NCBI RefSeq assembly: GCF_001457815.1
Contig: NZ_LN898221.1
Coordinates: forward strand, 639,053 to 703,052
Direction: 5' to 3'
DNA length: 64,000 bases
Origin: Vitreoscilla massiliensis
GTDB lineage: Bacteria; Pseudomonadota; Gammaproteobacteria; Burkholderiales; Neisseriaceae
The notes beneath the pieces were generated by a model. It worked only from the letters and a program-made list of their open reading frames with translations. It did no database searches and was not told the DNA's origin. Shown piece after piece: positions 63,124-64,000 of the stretch. Within the stretch, counting starts at the first letter, position 1. Each line of letters begins with the position of its first letter. Made by a program: the position numbers and the translations under genes.

Positions 63124-63663
63124 TCATTTGGCCTTACACCAAATAAAGATACAAGCCAGTCGTAGCATGGCCTTGTAATTGCGGGCTAATTTGTCAAAAC
63201 GCGTTGCAATACCTCTGAAATGCTTCAAGCGGGCAAATGCATTTTCAACCACATAGCGTAAGCCGTATAAATAACGGCTAAATTCCGGATTACTTTTGGT
63301 GCTGTTGGATTTTCTAGGGATGACGGGAATCATTCCATGTTTTCTTGAAGATTCTCTTATCTTTTCAGAGTCATAGCCCTTATCAGCGACCAAATAATGG
63401 CCGGTTTGAACCAAGGCGATCAGCTGCGGTGCAACTTGACTGTCGTGGGTTTCGCCCCCAGTGATTTCAAAATCAAGCGGATGTCCGTTCGCGTCGACGG
63501 CCAAGTGTATTTTTGTAGTTGCGCCACCTCGTGAACGGCCAATTGCTCGAGCCTCACCACGCCTAGCTCCACTCGCATGCTGATGAGCGCGGACGTAGCT
63601 TCCGTCGATGAATACCCGTTCTGTATCCAATACGCCTCGTAGTTTAAAAAAAACTTGTCCCAT
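63124..63663 (-). CDS. IS5-family transposase, OrfB (catalytic part)
   Basis: The downstream frame, 179 codons from an ATG at 63663, normally expressed as an OrfAB fusion of about 250 residues through -1 frameshifting. It contains the DDE triad: VFIDGSYVRAHQ (first Asp), LVADKGYDSEKIRE (second Asp) and VVENAFARLKHFRGIATRFDKL (Glu, in the Y/N-x-x-R-x-x-E-like signature). Both ends and both frames are intact, so the element may be active. Confidence 0.93.
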   Translation of the reverse strand: MGQVFFKLRGVLDTERVFIDGSYVRAHQHASGARRGEARAIGRSRGGATTKIHLAVDANGHPLDFEITGGETHDSQVAPQLIALVQTGHYLVADKGYDSEKIRESSRKHGMIPVIPRKSNSTKSNPEFSRYLYGLRYVVENAFARLKHFRGIATRFDKLARNYKAMLRLACIFIWCKAK

Positions 63664-63875
63664 AAACCCTTGATGGCCCAGCGATTAAAGCGATTGTAAG
63701 CCGTTTGCCAAGGACACAAATCTTCAGGAATATCTCGCCATGTCGCTCCAGTGCGAAGTTTCCACAAAATGGCCTCCATGATATTTTTGCTATTTTTGGA
63801 ACGGTAGCAGCCATAAAACTTCATGGTATCTTGAATTTGCAGCCAAATATCATCGGTTAAAACTCGGCGGGCCAT
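63420..63875 (-). CDS. IS5-family transposase, OrfA
   Basis: The upstream transposase frame, 151 codons. Its N-terminal part (MARRVLTDDIWLQIQDTMK, ILWKLRTGATWRDIPEDLCPWQTAYNRFNRWAIKGLWDKFF) is the helix-turn-helix DUF4096-type domain that binds the element ends. At the run of eight T (coding strand, 63653-63646), ribosomes can slip back one base into OrfB; sequence after that run in this frame is not meaningful. The start is preceded by AAAGTTTTAAC with no strong binding site, normal for such elements. Confidence 0.9.
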   Translation of the reverse strand: MARRVLTDDIWLQIQDTMKFYGCYRSKNSKNIMEAILWKLRTGATWRDIPEDLCPWQTAYNRFNRWAIKGLWDKFFLNYEAYWIQNGYSSTEATSALISMRVELGVVRLEQLAVHEVAQLQKYTWPSTRTDIRLILKSLGAKPTTVKLHRS

Positions 63876-63965
63876 GTTAAAACTTTTATCAAATAAACAT
63901 ATATTTCATTCTATAACATAAGTTTTAGGAGTGGCTTATTTCAGATTTGAAATGAGAACACGCCC

Positions 63966-64000
63966 TAGAAATAAATGGACGGGTTTCTGTTGAAATCTTT
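63966..64000 (+). CRISPR. Resumption of the CRISPR array beyond the IS
   Basis: TAGAAA is the 3' end of the interrupted repeat (TA duplicated), followed by 29 bp of a new spacer up to the window edge. Confidence 0.85.

Larger units (their letters stand above)
63114..63965 (-). mobile_element. IS5-family insertion sequence inside the last visible CRISPR repeat
   Basis: An 852-bp element bounded by a perfect 16-bp inverted repeat, GGGCGTGTTCTCATTT. The flanks are CGCTTA and TAGAAA, giving a TA target duplication; removing the element and one TA restores a 28-bp repeat. It encodes a two-frame transposase on the minus strand with a T8 slippery run (63646-63653), as in the IS427/IS1031-like groups of IS5. 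Confidence 0.95.

Overview
The window looks like chromosomal DNA of a betaproteobacterium of the family Neisseriaceae. Gene content (YebC, Era, LepA, PhaR/phasin, DapD, Fur/BamE, MtgA, AroE, GlnA) fits. Dozens of copies of a DNA-uptake-like word, GCGGCCTGTAA or its complement, lie between and inside genes. That word resembles the neisserial DUS (core CTG) but ends in CTGTAA, so it appears to be an unusual dialect. I cannot name the genus. Most genes have about 50 percent G+C by eye; the middle of the cas operon and one small membrane gene are clearly more AT-rich.

Layout. 1-5.8 kb: YdcH fragment, yebC, META/DUF4377 lipoprotein, VanZ-like gene, pepP, mlaC, GNAT. 5.97-6.30 kb: a six-repeat type I-F mini-array without cas genes. 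6.4-11.8 kb (minus strand): lepA-lepB, rnc-era, glutaredoxin-like, phaR. 12.2-15.0 kb: phasin, M14 carboxypeptidase, LLM oxidoreductase. 15.5-16.1 kb: three tandem tRNA-Val/tRNA-Asp pairs. 16.2-22.9 kb (minus): ribA, GAF-like gene, pseudouridine synthase, dGTPase-like gene, proS, a DnaA-box cluster, trmB. 23.9-27.2 kb (minus): ilvI-ilvH-ilvC. 27.7-38.4 kb: assorted metabolic genes (GNAT, DUF924, pirin, trans-3-hydroxyproline dehydratase-like gene, M48 lipoprotein, symporter, DUF2520 protein) and three tandem J-like membrane-protein paralogues. 38.5-41.9 kb: fur-aat-dapD divergent from bamE-dapB. 42.1-50.3 kb: chaA-like antiporter, lldD-like gene, SRPBCC protein, mtgA/aroE, glnA, an orphan macrodomain and small envelope proteins.

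50.5-64 kb is a complete type I-F CRISPR-Cas locus: cas1, cas2-3, csy1-csy4 on the minus strand, and divergently a 62-repeat array. The last visible repeat is split by an 852-bp IS5-type element with a TA target duplication; the array resumes beyond it and runs off the window.

The most interesting item lies just downstream of the cas operon terminator. A 36-codon ORF for a hydrophobic peptide (50673-50783, minus) is followed by a degenerate repeat, a 14-nt spacer and a second degenerate repeat (50587-50656). That spacer matches a site in the ORF's own promoter, between the -35 and -10 boxes, beside a type I-F CC PAM. The only two mismatches are at spacer positions 6 and 12, the positions flipped out in Cascade-type guide-target duplexes. 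This is the architecture of a CRISPR-regulated toxin-antitoxin module (CreTA): the Csy complex would repress a toxin gene and loss of Csy proteins would release it. Many transcription units end in inverted DUS pairs that can also act as terminators.
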